From positions 1 to 14,705 of the forward strand of contig DASPZU010000011.1 in the NCBI GenBank assembly GCA_035636095.1: DNA of 14,705 nt. The letters run 5' to 3'. This document shows, piece after piece, positions 14,083-14,705 of this stretch. This DNA comes from Gp7-AA10 sp035636095. Its GTDB lineage: Bacteria > Acidobacteriota > Thermoanaerobaculia > Gp7-AA8. Within the stretch, counting starts at the first letter, position 1. The number at the start of each line of letters is the position of its first letter. Both the position numbers and the translations under genes were made by a program. The notes below the pieces were generated by a model that worked only from the letters and a program-made list of their open reading frames with translations, was not told the DNA's origin and did not search any database.

Positions 14083-14705
14083 ATGCCCACAGAACACCGC
14101 GTTCGAGCCTTTCGTTCGGCAGCGATCCTCGTGATCGCGATCGGTGTGCTGCGCATCGCGTCGACCTACACGACTTTCTCGGAAGGCATCGATGAGCCGA
14201 TCCATCTCGCGGCCGGGCTCGAGATGTTGACCCGGCATGAATACCGACTGCATCCTGTGAATCCACCCTTGCCGCGCCTGGCGTTCGCGCTTGGCCCCTG
14301 GCTCGACGGGATGACGCTCGACGGCCTCGATCCGGTTTACGAGCACGTGAACCGCGTTTTTCAATCGGGCCGCGGCTATCTGCGGACGCTCGCGATCTCG
14401 CGCGCCGGCAACGCGATTTTCTTCATCATGGCAGCCATCGCGACCTGGATGTGGGCGCGGCGGGAAGCGGGCGATGCCGCCGCTATCGGCGCTCTTTTTT
14501 TCTTCACGACACAACCCGTCATCCTGGGATGGTTCGGATTAGTCAATCACGACGGGCCGGCCGTCGCCGGAGTCGCCGTCGGCATGCTGGCGTTTCTGCG
14601 ATGGCTCGAGCGGCCATCGGCAGGTCGCGCATTGCTGTTCGGGGTTGCCTATGGATTCGCGATCGCGTGCAAGTTCACCTGCCTGGTTTTCATCCCGGTC
14701 GGGTG
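14083..14705 (+). CDS. Second GT39/ArnT-like glycosyltransferase, cut by window end
   Basis: The first 207 codons are present and the frame is open to the last base, so the gene continues beyond the window. The product begins MPTEHRVRAFRSAAILVIAI and is then closely parallel to the upstream gene: TYTTFSEGIDEPIHLAAGLE, NPPLPRLAFALGPWLDG, VFQSGRGYLRTL, WARREAGDAA, FTTQPVILGW and YGFAIACKF. By eye roughly 60 percent of residues are shared over this part, which points to tandem duplication and divergence. The Asp-Glu pair of the GT39 active loop is kept. The main differences lie in the segments between these blocks, for example after WLDG, which may reflect a different donor or acceptor. Expected to act in the inner membrane with its paralogue. 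Confidence 0.88.
   Translation, partial: MPTEHRVRAFRSAAILVIAIGVLRIASTYTTFSEGIDEPIHLAAGLEMLTRHEYRLHPVNPPLPRLAFALGPWLDGMTLDGLDPVYEHVNRVFQSGRGYLRTLAISRAGNAIFFIMAAIATWMWARREAGDAAAIGALFFFTTQPVILGWFGLVNHDGPAVAGVAVGMLAFLRWLERPSAGRALLFGVAYGFAIACKFTCLVFIPVG

Overview
The window is high-G+C bacterial DNA carrying chromosomal housekeeping genes rather than plasmid or phage genes. A eukaryote-type adenylosuccinate lyase, a large exported M28B carboxypeptidase, tandem GT39-type membrane glycosyltransferases and short palindromic repeats together suggest an acidobacterium or a related soil or sediment lineage. That placement is inference; no rRNA or other taxonomic marker is present.

Layout. (1) 1-1509: a 70-bp imperfect palindrome, then purB on the minus strand. 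(2) 1517-2045: a decayed REP-associated tyrosine transposase (RAYT) bracketed by an exact 27-bp inverted REP-like repeat, with an extra half-copy. (3) 2075-2389: an FtsB/DivIC-type septum protein, convergent with a LuxR-type regulator (2400-3155, minus) whose receiver domain has lost its phosphorylation residues. (4) 3156-5214: a divergent leader with two overlapping candidate small ORFs, then gvpA, gvpF/L and a GH19 cell-wall hydrolase. gvpF/L and the hydrolase share an ATGA stop/start. No other gas vesicle gene lies on either side. (5) 5301-8093: a 930-residue protein with four PAS-like domains plus GGDEF and EAL. (6) 8136-10655, minus strand: a 52-residue lipoprotein and an exported glutamate carboxypeptidase II-like peptidase. 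(7) 10675-14705, plus strand: a 27-bp inverted repeat built of heptamers touching the start codon of an asnB-type amidotransferase, then two tandem paralogous GT39-like glycosyltransferases, the second cut by the window edge.

How the parts may work together. Region 4 is the most unusual. A gas vesicle shell protein and its GvpF/L partner are translationally coupled to an endolysin-like GH19 enzyme with no visible signal peptide. They are flanked by a degenerate-receiver regulator and a c-di-GMP enzyme. This could be a minimal or repurposed gas-vesicle module, but no function is shown by the sequence. Regions 6-7 look like envelope or surface-glycan biology. At least four starts (purB, the ftsB-like gene, the M28 gene and the second glycosyltransferase) have a -10-like hexamer 5-8 nt before the start codon and no Shine-Dalgarno sequence, suggesting leaderless mRNAs. 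The gvp, GGDEF/EAL and lipoprotein genes instead have clear Shine-Dalgarno sites.
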